Source: Streptomyces barkulensis
GTDB taxonomy: Bacteria > Actinomycetota > Actinomycetes > Streptomycetales > Streptomycetaceae
Length of the DNA: 64,000 nt
Direction of reading: 5' to 3'
Assembly (NCBI RefSeq): GCF_002843305.1
Contig: NZ_PGSG01000108.1
Span: 62,001-126,000 of the forward strand
The position numbers and the translations under genes are program-made. The notes under the pieces were generated by a model. The model ran no database searches. It was not told where the DNA came from and was given only the letters and a program-made list of their open reading frames with translations. Shown here piece after piece: positions 34,047 to 42,773 of this stretch (the stretch's first letter is position 1; each line of letters begins with the position of its first letter).

Positions 34047-34592
34047 TCAGAGGGACTCCGGGTCCGCCGGCGCGGCGCGCTCGGCGAGACCTGGGAAGGG
34101 TACGCCCGTGCCGCGCCAGCGTGCCGCGCGGACCGCGGCCTCCCGCAGCGCGGCTGCCGCCTCCCGCCGCAGCCCGCCCTCGCCGGCCCGGACCAGATCG
34201 GCGTAGACGGCGGCCACCCGCTCCTCCAGTTCGACGGCGAGCCGCACCGCCGCGGCGCCGTCCGGGACCGGGTAGGGCAGGGAGTAGGCCGCCGCGGCGG
34301 GCTCGGGAGTGCCTCCCATCCGCCGTACCGCGCGGCGCAGGGCGTCACGGCGCGCGCGGTGGGCGTCGTGGGCCTGCCGCGCCTGCGCGCGCCGGTCCTC
34401 CGCGATCCGCCCGCCCACGACGCCGTAGCCGTAGACGGCGGCGTGCTCGGCCGAGAGCGCGGCCTGCAGGGCGGTCAGCGTGGGGTCGTCCTTCCCGCCG
34501 GAGGGAGAGGACGCGGGGGAGCCCGCAGAGGCGGCCGTGGCCGTCGCGGGATTCGTCGCGGGGCTCGCCGCGGGATTCGTCGCCTGGTTCAT
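34047..34592 (-). CDS. Ferritin-like DUF4439 protein
   Basis: A 181-residue protein. After a disordered Ala/Thr/Pro/Ser-rich N-terminus of about 35 residues comes a four-helix ferritin-like domain (ALQAALSAEHAAVYGYGVVG, LAVELEERVAAVYADLV). DUF4439 proteins are actinobacterial and of unknown role. The ATG overlaps the stop of the upstream lipoprotein gene (TGATG), so the two are made together. Confidence 0.85.
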   Translation of the reverse strand: MNQATNPAASPATNPATATAASAGSPASSPSGGKDDPTLTALQAALSAEHAAVYGYGVVGGRIAEDRRAQARQAHDAHRARRDALRRAVRRMGGTPEPAAAAYSLPYPVPDGAAAVRLAVELEERVAAVYADLVRAGEGGLRREAAAALREAAVRAARWRGTGVPFPGLAERAAPADPESL

Positions 34593-35146
34593 CACTCGCC
34601 GTCCGTGAGCAGGTGGACGTGGACCGCCCCGGCCGCCGCGACGGACGCGAGCAGCCGGGAGAGCTCGGGCGGTGCGCCGTCGAGGGCCCGGGTGAGGGCG
34701 TCGGCGGCGGCGCGTTCGGCGTTCGCGAGGACGGCCAGCGCGCGCCCGGGATCGGCGGGCACGCCCGCCCCGGCGCCCCGGGAGGCGTCCGGGGCCGGGG
34801 AGCCGCCGGGGCTCGCGGAGGCCTTCGGGGTCCCGGAGGGCTTCGGGCTCGCCGAACCGCCGGACTCCGTCCCGCCGAAGGCCCTCACATGCCGCGCGAC
34901 GTCCGCCCGCAGCGGCTCCAGCCGCCCGGCCAGGTCCGGGTGCGCGGCGAGGGTGCGGTCGTAGCGGGCCAGCAGCGCGGCGCTGCCGCGTGCGGCGGCG
35001 CCGCGCAGCCGTTCGTCCGCGGAGGCGAGCCTGCGTTCGGCGGCCGTCGGCTCCTCCTGTGAGCAACCGGTCAGCAGCAGCGCGGCGGCGCCCGCCGCAC
35101 CGGCGGCCAGCAGGCTCCGCCGGCGGGGACGCGGGTCGATCGGCAC
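34592..35146 (-). CDS. Putative lipoprotein coupled to DUF4439 gene
   Basis: A 184-residue lipoprotein. The N-terminus has RPRRRSLLAAG, a hydrophobic stretch and lipobox LLTGC; the double arginine could make it a Tat substrate. The mature part is helical, with a low-complexity Pro/Ser/Gly region around residues 95-130, and ends with AGAVHVHLLTDGE. It is divergent from rimP and has TGGGAG ahead of its GTG start. It may anchor the ferritin-like partner near the membrane; this is inference. Confidence 0.75.
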   Translation of the reverse strand: MPIDPRPRRRSLLAAGAAGAAALLLTGCSQEEPTAAERRLASADERLRGAAARGSAALLARYDRTLAAHPDLAGRLEPLRADVARHVRAFGGTESGGSASPKPSGTPKASASPGGSPAPDASRGAGAGVPADPGRALAVLANAERAAADALTRALDGAPPELSRLLASVAAAGAVHVHLLTDGE

Positions 35147-35344
35147 GGGCGCTCCCAGGGGAGGTGGTTCGGCGGCGCGGGGGACGGGCGGCGATCACCG
35201 CGGATGTGAGCGTACCCGTGTTCGTACCGTCCCCCTCGGCGGGGCACCGCCGCGCCCCGCGCATGCCCCGTGCGGGGGACGACCGCCCGGCGCAGCGCCT
35301 CCGGCCGTCCGGGCCGTCTGGTCGGCGCGGCCCGCGGCAGACGA

Positions 35345-35350
35345 TAGGCT
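35345..35350 (+). promoter_or_regulatory. Putative -10 element upstream of rimP
   Basis: TAGGCT in the 268-bp divergent spacer, 65 bp before the rimP ATG. The -35 region is not convincing. Confidence 0.35.
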
Positions 35351-35414
35351 TGACCCTCGTAACCCCAGGACTGGACGTTCCCACAACAGCACACGCGGCC
35401 GAGGAGTCACCCGG

Positions 35415-35966
35415 ATGAGCACCACCCAGAGCGAGAGGCTGCGAGGACTGCTGGAGCCTCTCGTCACCGCGAAGGGGCTGGATCTCGAGGAGATCACCGT
35501 GACTCCGGCCGGAAGACGGCGGGTGCTGCGCGTGGTGGTGGACTCCGACGACGGTGTGCGGCTCGACACCTGCGCGGAGCTGAGCCGCGAGGCCTCCGAG
35601 GCGCTGGACGAGACCGACGTGATGGGCGGCGCCCCGTACGTCCTGGAGGTCACCTCACCCGGCACCGACCGCCCGCTGACCGAGCCGCGGCACTACCGCC
35701 GCGCCGTCGGAAGGCTGGTCAGGGCGCAGCTGACGGAGGAGGCGGGCGGCGGCGAGCTGGTCGCCCGCGTCGGCGCGGCGGACGAGGACGGCGTGGACGT
35801 GGAGGTGCCCGGCGTCAAGGGACGCAGGCCCACCGCCCGCCGGCTCGCCTACACCGAGATCGCCAGGGCCCGGGTGGAGATCGAGTTCAACCGCAAGGCC
35901 GCCGAGAAGGCCGAGAAGGCGCGTCAGGCTGCGGCCTCTGACGAAGAGAGCCAGGAGGAGGCGTAG
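35415..35966 (+). CDS. rimP: Ribosome maturation factor RimP
   Basis: A 183-residue protein needed for 30S subunit assembly. The N-terminal domain has LEEITVTPAGRRRVLRVVVD and DTCAELSREASEALDE; the conserved YVLEVTSPGTDRPL links to the SH3-like C-terminal domain. A charged tail rich in Lys and Glu ends the protein. The nusA start follows after 2 bp. Confidence 0.95.
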   Translation: MSTTQSERLRGLLEPLVTAKGLDLEEITVTPAGRRRVLRVVVDSDDGVRLDTCAELSREASEALDETDVMGGAPYVLEVTSPGTDRPLTEPRHYRRAVGRLVRAQLTEEAGGGELVARVGAADEDGVDVEVPGVKGRRPTARRLAYTEIARARVEIEFNRKAAEKAEKARQAAASDEESQEEA

Positions 35967-35968
35967 CC

Positions 35969-36994
35969 GTGGATATCGACATGAGTGCCCTGCGGGGTCT
36001 GGTGAGGGAGAAGGAGATCTCCTTCGACCTGTTGGTCGAGGCGATCGAGGCCGCTCTCCTCATCGCGTACCACCGCACCGAGGGAAGCCGCCGCCAGGCC
36101 CGTGTGGAGCTGGACCGCTCCACCGGCCATGTGACGGTGTGGGCCAGGGAGGACCCCGCCGACCTGCCCGAGGGCGCCGAGCCGCGCGAGTTCGACGACA
36201 CCCCCTCCGGGTTCGGCCGGATCGCCGCGACCACCGCCAAGCAGGTCATCCTGCAGCGTCTGCGGGACGCCGAGGAGGAGGTCACCCTCGGCGAGTACGC
36301 CGGACGCGAGGGCGACATCGTCACGGGGGTCGTCCAGCAGGGGAAGGATCCGCGCAGCGTCCTTGTTGACATCGGCAGGCTCGAGGCGATCCTGCCCCCG
36401 CAGGAGCAGGTGCCCGGCGAGGACTACTCGCACGGCACCCGGCTGCGCACCTATGTCGTGCGGGTCGCCAAGGGCGTACGCGGCCCGTCGGTGACCCTCT
36501 CGCGCACCCACCCCAACCTGGTGAAGAAGCTCTTCGCCCTGGAGGTGCCCGAGATCGCGGACGGCTCGGTGGAGATCGCGGCCATCGCGCGCGAGGCCGG
36601 GCACCGCACCAAGATCGCGGTGCGGTCCACCCGCGCGGGCCTGAACGCCAAGGGCGCGTGCATCGGCCCGATGGGCGGCCGGGTGCGCAACGTGATGGCC
36701 GAACTGCAGGGCGAGAAGATCGACATCGTGGACTGGTCGGACGACCCGGCCGAGATGGTGGCCAACGCGCTCTCGCCCGCCAGGGTGAGCAGGGTGGACG
36801 TCGTGGACGCCACGGCCCGGTCGGCCAGGGTCACCGTGCCCGACTACCAGCTCTCGCTGGCGATCGGGAAGGAAGGGCAGAACGCCCGGCTCGCCGCCCG
36901 GCTCACCGGCTGGCGGATCGACATCCGCCCGGACGTCGAGCAGAGCGGAGAGCACGGCGGGGAGCACCGGGAGAGCGGCGCGGAGAGGGGCTGA
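35969..36994 (+). CDS. nusA: Transcription termination/antitermination factor NusA
   Basis: A 341-residue NusA of the actinobacterial length: N-terminal polymerase-binding domain (residues 1-125), S1 domain (GDIVTGVVQQG), then two KH domains with GACIGPMGGRVRNV and SLAIGKEGQNARLAARL. It lacks the C-terminal acidic repeats of the E. coli protein. The GTG at 35969 lies 2 bp after rimP, so they are coupled. Confidence 0.95.
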   Translation: MDIDMSALRGLVREKEISFDLLVEAIEAALLIAYHRTEGSRRQARVELDRSTGHVTVWAREDPADLPEGAEPREFDDTPSGFGRIAATTAKQVILQRLRDAEEEVTLGEYAGREGDIVTGVVQQGKDPRSVLVDIGRLEAILPPQEQVPGEDYSHGTRLRTYVVRVAKGVRGPSVTLSRTHPNLVKKLFALEVPEIADGSVEIAAIAREAGHRTKIAVRSTRAGLNAKGACIGPMGGRVRNVMAELQGEKIDIVDWSDDPAEMVANALSPARVSRVDVVDATARSARVTVPDYQLSLAIGKEGQNARLAARLTGWRIDIRPDVEQSGEHGGEHRESGAERG

Positions 36995-37068
36995 GAGGTC
37001 TGTCACCGTCCGTACCCCCGCGGCGACCCCGCCGACGGCACAGTCGGCGTGGGGAGGTAGACTGAAGA

Positions 37069-37347
37069 GTGTCTGACCGGACGCGTGCCCGCGCATGCCC
37101 TGAACGCACCTGTGTGGGTTGTCGGGAGCGGTCGGGCAAGGGCGATCTGCTGCGTGTGGTGCTGATCGGGAACAGATGCGTTCCGGATCATCGCGGTACG
37201 CTGCCCGGCCGGGGTGCTTATCTGCACCCCGCACCGACCTGTGTCGACCTGGCGGTCCGCCGCCGGGCGTTCCAGCGGGCCTTCCGGGCCGGCGGACCGC
37301 TCGATACCGCGGAACTGCTGCAGGCAGTACCGCGGGCAACACCGTAA
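37069..37347 (+). CDS. ylxR: YlxR/RnpM-family RNA-binding protein
   Basis: A 92-residue protein with the family's CVGCRERSGKGDLLRV near the start, GRGAYLH and a basic C-terminal helix (VRRRAFQRAFR). YlxR homologues bind RNA and are reported as RNase P modulators. Its GTG lies six bases after TAGACT, which could be a local -10 giving a leaderless mRNA. It sits between nusA and infB as in most Gram-positive genomes. Confidence 0.92.
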   Translation: MSDRTRARACPERTCVGCRERSGKGDLLRVVLIGNRCVPDHRGTLPGRGAYLHPAPTCVDLAVRRRAFQRAFRAGGPLDTAELLQAVPRATP

Positions 37348-37516
37348 GACAGCAAGCACGCACGACGCCCGTACGGCACCCCGCCGTGCGGGAGAGGTAC
37401 CTCGCGAGTTGGAAGTAGGTCGAGATTGCGATGAGCACTCGATGAGTACGCGATGAGTACGCCCATGCAGTAGCGAAGGTCCGGCGGACGAATCCCCCCG
37501 GACCGTAAGGAGCGAA

Positions 37517-40500
37517 GTGGCTAAGGTCCGGGTATACGAGCTCGCCAAGGAGCTTGGAGTCGAGAGCAAGGTCGTCATGGCCAAGCTCCAGGAACTCGGT
37601 GAATTCGTCCGTTCGGCGTCCTCGACGATCGAGGCGCCGGTGGTACGCAAACTGACCGACGCGTTCGACGCGGGCAACGGCGCCGGAGGCGCCAAGAAGT
37701 CCGCCGCGAAGTCCGCCGCCCCCCGCAAGGCGGCCCCCAAGCCGGGCGCCCCGAAGCCGGGTGCCTCCGCACCCCGCCCGGGTGCCCCCAAGCCCGGCGC
37801 GCCCAAGCCCCCGGCCCCCGCGGCCGAGGCGCCCAGGAGCGCGCCCCAGAAGAACGTCCCGGGTCCGGGTCCCGCCAGGAGCGGCCCGACCCCGCCGACC
37901 CCCGGGCCGCGTCCGGCCCCGGCCAAGCCGGGCCCGGCACAGCCTCCGGCCCCGGCCAAGCCCGAGTTCACCGCGCCGCCGTCCGGCCAGGGCGCGCCGC
38001 GTCCGGGTGCCCCCAAGCCGGGTGGCCGTCCCGCCCCGGCGGGCCAGGACCGCCGCGGTCCGGGCGGCCCCAAGCCGGGCGGCCCCAAGCCGGGCGCCCG
38101 TCCGGCCGGCCCGCGTCCGGGCAACAACCCCTTCACCTCCGGCGGTTCCACCGGCATGGCGCGCCCGCAGGCGCCCCGTCCGGGCGGTGCCCCGCGTCCC
38201 GGCGGCCCCGGCGCCCCGGGCGGTCCGCGTCCCGGAGCCGGCCAGGGCGGTCCCCGTCCGCAGGCTCCCGGCGGCGGCCGTCCCAGCCCCGGCAACATGC
38301 CGCGTCCGCAGGGCGGACAGGGCGGCGCCGCGGGTCCGCGTCCGGGCGGCAACCGTCCGAACCCGGGCATGATGCCGCAGCGTCCGGCCGCGGGTCCGCG
38401 TCCGGGTCCCGGCGGCCGCGGCCCCGGCGGCGGCGCGGGTCGTCCCGGTGGCGGCGGTGGCCGTCCCGGTTTCGCCGGTCGTCCCGGTGGCGGCGGTGGC
38501 GGTCGTCCCGGTGGCGGCGGCGGTTTCGCCGGTCGTCCCGGTGGTGGCGGCGGCTTCGGCGGCCGTCCCGGTTTCGGTGGCCGTCCCGGCGGTCCCGGTG
38601 GCCGCGGCGGCACGCAGGGTGCCTTCGGCCGTCCCGGCGGTCCGGCGCGCCGCGGCCGCAAGTCGAAGCGGCAGAGGCGCCAGGAGTACGAGGCCATGCA
38701 GGCCCCGTCCATCGGCGGTGTGATGCTGCCGCGCGGCAAGGGCGAGACCGTCCGGCTGTCGCGCGGTGCGTCGCTCACCGACTTCGCGGAGAAGATCAAC
38801 GCCAACCCGGCGTCGCTGGTCCAGGTGATGTTCAACCTGGGCGAGATGGTCACCGCGACCCAGTCGGTCTCCGACGAGACGCTTCATCTCCTCGGCGAGG
38901 AGATGAACTACGTCGTCCAGATCGTCAGCCCGGAGGAGGAGGACCGCGAGCTGCTCGAGTCCTTCGACATCGAGTTCGGCGAGGACGAGGGCGGCGAGGA
39001 GGCACTCGTCTCGCGTCCGCCGGTGGTGACCGTCATGGGTCACGTCGACCACGGTAAGACGCGCCTGCTGGACGCGATCCGCAAGACCAACGTCATCGAG
39101 GGCGAGGCCGGCGGCATCACCCAGCACATCGGTGCGTACCAGGCGGCCACCGAGGTCAACGGCGAAGACCGGAAGATCACCTTCATCGACACCCCGGGTC
39201 ACGAGGCGTTCACCGCCATGCGTGCCCGCGGTGCGAAGTCGACCGACATCGCGATCCTGGTGGTGGCGGCCAACGACGGTGTGATGCCCCAGACGGTCGA
39301 GGCGCTCAACCACGCCAAGGCGGCCGAGGTGCCGATCGTGGTGGCGGTCAACAAGATCGACGTCGAGGGTGCGGACCCGACCAAGGTGCGCGGCCAGCTC
39401 ACCGAGTACGGGCTCGTGGCCGAGGAGTACGGCGGCGACACCATGTTCGTCGACATCTCCGCCAAGCAGGGCCTGAACATCGACGGGCTGCTGGAGGCCG
39501 TGGTCCTGACCGCGGACGCCTCGCTCGACCTGCGGGCCAACCCGGAGCAGGACGCGCAGGGCATCGCGATCGAGGCCCACCTCGACCGCGGCCGCGGCGC
39601 GGTGGCCACGGTGCTGGTCCAGCGCGGCACCCTGCGGGTCGGCGACACGGTCGTGGTCGGCGACGCCTACGGCCGCGTCCGGGCGATGCTCGACGACAAG
39701 GGCAACAACGTCCAGGAGGCCGGCCCGGCGACCCCGGTCCTGGTGCTGGGTCTGACCAGCGTCCCCGGCGCGGGCGACAACTTCCTGGTGGTCGACGAGG
39801 ACCGCACGGCCCGGCAGATCGCCGAGAAGCGCGCCGCCCGCGAGCGCAACGCCGCCTTCGCCAAGCGCACCCGCAGGGTCTCCCTGGAGGACCTGGACAA
39901 GGTGCTCAAGGCCGGCGAGGTGCAGCAGCTCAACCTCATCATCAAGGGCGACGCGTCCGGTTCGGTCGAGGCCCTGGAGTCCTCGCTGCTCCAGCTCGAC
40001 GTCGGCGAGGAGGTCGACCTGCGCATCCTGCACCGCGGCGTGGGTGCGGTCACCGAGACCGACATCGACCTGGCGACCGGCTCCGACGCCATCGTCATCG
40101 GCTTCAACGTGCGCGCCGAGGGGCGTGCCACGCAGATGGCCGAGCGCGAGGGCGTGGACGTCCGCTACTACTCGGTCATCTACCAGGTGATCGAGGAGAT
40201 CGAGGCGGCCCTCAAGGGCATGCTCAAGCCGGAGTACGAGGAGGTCGAGCTGGGCACGGCGGAGATCCGCGAGGTCTTCCGCTCCTCCAAGCTCGGCAAC
40301 ATCGCGGGTGTCATCATCCGCTCCGGCGAGGTCAGGCGGAACACCAAGGCCCGTCTCATCCGCGACGGCAAGGTCGTGGCGGAGAACCTCAACATCGAGG
40401 GTCTGCGCCGCTTCAAGGACGACGTCACCGAGATCCGCGAAGGCTTCGAGGGCGGTATCAACCTCGGAAACTTCAACGACATCAAGGTCGACGACGTCAT

Positions 40501-40537
40501 CGCGACGTACGAGATGCGGGAGAAGCCCCGCGCCTGA
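37517..40537 (+). CDS. infB: Translation initiation factor IF-2
   Basis: A 1006-residue GTPase that places initiator tRNA on the 30S subunit. The N-terminus (VRVYELAKELGVESKVVMAKL) is followed by about 330 residues of Pro/Gly/Arg/Ala-rich low complexity, then IF2_N (LPRGKGETVRLSRGASL), the G domain with GHVDHGKT near residue 510, DTPGHEAF and NKIDV, and the C-terminal domains II-IV. GTG 37517 has AAGGAG upstream. The Gly/Arg-rich linker is longer than in most bacteria but usual for actinomycetes. Confidence 0.97.
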   Translation: MAKVRVYELAKELGVESKVVMAKLQELGEFVRSASSTIEAPVVRKLTDAFDAGNGAGGAKKSAAKSAAPRKAAPKPGAPKPGASAPRPGAPKPGAPKPPAPAAEAPRSAPQKNVPGPGPARSGPTPPTPGPRPAPAKPGPAQPPAPAKPEFTAPPSGQGAPRPGAPKPGGRPAPAGQDRRGPGGPKPGGPKPGARPAGPRPGNNPFTSGGSTGMARPQAPRPGGAPRPGGPGAPGGPRPGAGQGGPRPQAPGGGRPSPGNMPRPQGGQGGAAGPRPGGNRPNPGMMPQRPAAGPRPGPGGRGPGGGAGRPGGGGGRPGFAGRPGGGGGGRPGGGGGFAGRPGGGGGFGGRPGFGGRPGGPGGRGGTQGAFGRPGGPARRGRKSKRQRRQEYEAMQAPSIGGVMLPRGKGETVRLSRGASLTDFAEKINANPASLVQVMFNLGEMVTATQSVSDETLHLLGEEMNYVVQIVSPEEEDRELLESFDIEFGEDEGGEEALVSRPPVVTVMGHVDHGKTRLLDAIRKTNVIEGEAGGITQHIGAYQAATEVNGEDRKITFIDTPGHEAFTAMRARGAKSTDIAILVVAANDGVMPQTVEALNHAKAAEVPIVVAVNKIDVEGADPTKVRGQLTEYGLVAEEYGGDTMFVDISAKQGLNIDGLLEAVVLTADASLDLRANPEQDAQGIAIEAHLDRGRGAVATVLVQRGTLRVGDTVVVGDAYGRVRAMLDDKGNNVQEAGPATPVLVLGLTSVPGAGDNFLVVDEDRTARQIAEKRAARERNAAFAKRTRRVSLEDLDKVLKAGEVQQLNLIIKGDASGSVEALESSLLQLDVGEEVDLRILHRGVGAVTETDIDLATGSDAIVIGFNVRAEGRATQMAEREGVDVRYYSVIYQVIEEIEAALKGMLKPEYEEVELGTAEIREVFRSSKLGNIAGVIIRSGEVRRNTKARLIRDGKVVAENLNIEGLRRFKDDVTEIREGFEGGINLGNFNDIKVDDVIATYEMREKPRA

Positions 40538-40562
40538 CCCCGGCCGGTGGGTGCCACCGGTG

Positions 40563-40608
40563 AACGGCCACGGAGCCTCCCGCCCCGGCGGGGGGCTCCG
40601 TGGCCGTT
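40563..40608 (+). terminator. Terminator downstream of infB
   Basis: A 15-bp stem (AACGGCCACGGAGCC with its complement) encloses a GC-rich loop 25 bp after the infB stop and is followed by ATATG. It separates infB from the ylxP-rbfA-truB genes. Confidence 0.8.
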
Positions 40609-40717
40609 ATATGCGTCGATCACCGGGAACCGTTGCGTGTACGGTTTCCCGTGTCCTGCCGGGAGTCGGCAGGGCTTCGCCCCACGAGGCCCCACGGGTC
40701 GGCTGGACCCGCATCCC

Positions 40718-41011
40718 ATGTACGTAGGCACACTCTCGTTCGACCTGCTGCTCGGCGACGTACGGTCGCTGAAGGAGAAGAGGTCGGTCGTCCGCCCGAT
40801 CATCGCGGAGCTGCAGCGCAAGTACACGGTGAGCGTCGCGGAGGTCGGGGACCAGAACATCCACCGCAGGGCCCTGATCGGCCTCGCGACGGTCTCCGGG
40901 GATGCCGGGCACGTCTCGGACGTGCTCGACCGGTGCGAGCGGCTGGTGGCCGCCCGGCCGGAGGTGGAGCTGCTGTCGGTGCGGCGGCGGTTCCACGGGG
41001 ACGAGGACTGA
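40718..41011 (+). CDS. ylxP: DUF503 family protein YlxP
   Basis: A 97-residue protein with the family start MYVGTLSFDLLLGDVRSLKEKR and HRRALIGLATVS. It is found between infB and rbfA in many bacteria and is thought to help ribosome maturation; its exact job is unclear. Confidence 0.9.
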   Translation: MYVGTLSFDLLLGDVRSLKEKRSVVRPIIAELQRKYTVSVAEVGDQNIHRRALIGLATVSGDAGHVSDVLDRCERLVAARPEVELLSVRRRFHGDED

Positions 41012-41076
41012 GCGCGTCCGGTGCGCAGCCCCGGCCGGACCGAACCGAACGATCCGAAACAGAAGGAAGCAGACAC

Positions 41077-41592
41077 ATGACCGACACCGCGCGGGCACGC
41101 AAACTGGCCGACCGCATCCGGGTCGTGGTCGCGGAGACCCTCCAGCGGCGGATCAAGGACCCGCGGCTCGGCTATGTGACGATCACCGACACCAGGGTCA
41201 CCGGCGACCTGCGGGAGGCGACCGTCTTCTACACGGTCTACGGTGACGACGAGGAGCGGGCGGCCTCCGCCGCGGCGCTGGAGAGCGCCAAGGGCGTACT
41301 GCGCTCGGAGGTCGGGCGGCAGACCGGCGTGCGCTTCACGCCGTCGCTGACGTTCGTCCCGGACGCGCTCCCGGAGAACGCCCGGACCATCGACGACCTG
41401 CTGGCCAGGGCCAGGGCCTCGGACGCCCAGGTGCGCCAGGCGTCCTCCGGCGCCACCTACGCGGGCGAGCCCGACCCGTACCGCAAGCCCGTGCGCGAGG
41501 AGGACGCCGAGGACATCGGTGACGCCGAGGACACGGGGGACGCCGGGGGCGCGGGGGAGGCCAGGGGCCGGGCGGACGGCGAGGACGCCTGA
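41077..41592 (+). CDS. rbfA: Ribosome-binding factor A
   Basis: A 171-residue RbfA that aids 16S rRNA 5'-end maturation of the 30S subunit. The KH-like fold is seen in RIRVVVAETLQRRIKDPRLG, VTITDTRVTGDLREATVFY and FTPSLTFVPD. About 40 acidic residues rich in Glu, Asp and Gly follow as a disordered tail. AGAAGGAAG precedes the ATG. The stop is 3 bp from truB. Confidence 0.94.
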   Translation: MTDTARARKLADRIRVVVAETLQRRIKDPRLGYVTITDTRVTGDLREATVFYTVYGDDEERAASAAALESAKGVLRSEVGRQTGVRFTPSLTFVPDALPENARTIDDLLARARASDAQVRQASSGATYAGEPDPYRKPVREEDAEDIGDAEDTGDAGGAGEARGRADGEDA

Positions 41593-41595
41593 CCC

Positions 41596-42501
41596 GTGGC
41601 ACGCAAAGGAACCCAGGAGCCCGGCGGGCTGGTCGTCGTCGACAAGCCCGCCGGCTTCACCTCCCACGACGTGGTCGCCAAGATGCGCGGCATCGCCCGC
41701 ACCCGCCGGGTCGGGCACGCCGGCACGCTGGACCCGATGGCCACCGGCGTCCTCGTCCTGGGCATCGAGAAGGCGACCCGGCTGCTGGGGCACCTGGCGC
41801 TGACGGAGAAGGAGTACGTCGGCACCGTCCGCCTCGGCCAGAACACCGTCACCGACGACGCGGAGGGCGAGATCACCTCCTCCACGCCGGCGGACGGCAT
41901 CGCCCGCGAGGCGATCGACGACGGCGTCGCCAAGCTGACCGGCGACATCCTCCAGGTCCCCTCGAAGGTCAGCGCGATCAAGGTCGACGGAAAGCGGTCC
42001 TACGCCCGGGTGCGCGAGGGCGAGGAGGTGGAGCTGGCCGCCCGGCCGGTCACCGTCTCCTCCTTCACCGTGCACGACGTCCGCGCCGGGAGCGCCGGGG
42101 ACGGCACCCCCGTACTGGACCTGCTGGTCTCCGTCGTCTGCTCCTCCGGCACCTACATCCGGGCGCTCGCCCGTGACCTGGGCGCCGGGCTGGGGGTCGG
42201 CGGCCACCTCACGGCGCTGCGCCGCACCCGGGTCGGCCCGTACGGTCTGGACGCGGCGCGCACCCTGGAACAGCACCAGGAGTCGCTGACCGTCATGCCC
42301 GTCGGCGAGGCGGCCGCGGCCGCCTTCCCGCGCTGGGACGTGGACGAGCGGCAGGCGAGGCTGCTGGCGAACGGCGTGCGGATCGCCATGCCCCCGTCCG
42401 GCCGCCCCGGACCGGTCGCGGTCTTCGGGCCGGGGGAACGCTTCCTCGCGCTGGTCGAGGAGCAGGGGGGCAGGGCCAGGAGCCTGGCCGTCTTCGCCTG
42501 A
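41596..42501 (+). CDS. truB: tRNA pseudouridine(55) synthase
   Basis: A 301-residue enzyme making pseudouridine 55 in tRNA. The catalytic Asp lies in RVGHAGTLDPMATGVL; other marks are KPAGFTSHDVV and SGTYIRALARDLG. The C-terminal PUA-like end is short. GTG 41596 lies 3 bp after rbfA. Confidence 0.95.
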   Translation: MARKGTQEPGGLVVVDKPAGFTSHDVVAKMRGIARTRRVGHAGTLDPMATGVLVLGIEKATRLLGHLALTEKEYVGTVRLGQNTVTDDAEGEITSSTPADGIAREAIDDGVAKLTGDILQVPSKVSAIKVDGKRSYARVREGEEVELAARPVTVSSFTVHDVRAGSAGDGTPVLDLLVSVVCSSGTYIRALARDLGAGLGVGGHLTALRRTRVGPYGLDAARTLEQHQESLTVMPVGEAAAAAFPRWDVDERQARLLANGVRIAMPPSGRPGPVAVFGPGERFLALVEEQGGRARSLAVFA

Positions 42502-42530
42502 CCCGGTCCGGTGAAGACGGTGGTACGCAC

Positions 42531-42566
42531 CGTGGGTGCGGCGCCGGATCCGGCGCCGCACCCACG
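42531..42566 (+). terminator. 36-bp perfect palindrome after truB
   Basis: A perfect palindrome (CGTGGGTGCGGCGCCGGA and its complement), 30 bp after the truB stop. It probably terminates the ylxP-rbfA-truB transcript. No FMN-riboswitch-like sequence was seen between it and ribF. Confidence 0.7.
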
Positions 42567-42773
42567 ATCCCCCTCCTGTGCGCATCCGGTTCTCTGTCCA
42601 CTCGGAGGCCCGGAATCACCCCGTCGGGCGGGCGCGCGGAGTGAATCACGGCGCGCACCGGGGCGCTTTTCGGCAGGAGCCCTCCGGCGCGGGTCCCCGT
42701 GCGAACACGACGGGGGGTCATGGCACCCTTGGACCCGGCACCATCCACTGGCATTCGGCGAGGAGCGGGCACT

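Noticed and set aside
35924..40033. A very long minus-strand frame opposite nusA-ylxR-infB
   Set aside because: It mirrors the GC-rich codons of recognised genes, has no family motif and no ribosome site.
42502..42773. FMN riboswitch before ribF
   Set aside because: Only a palindromic terminator and the ribosome site are seen; none of the conserved riboswitch boxes could be recognised.
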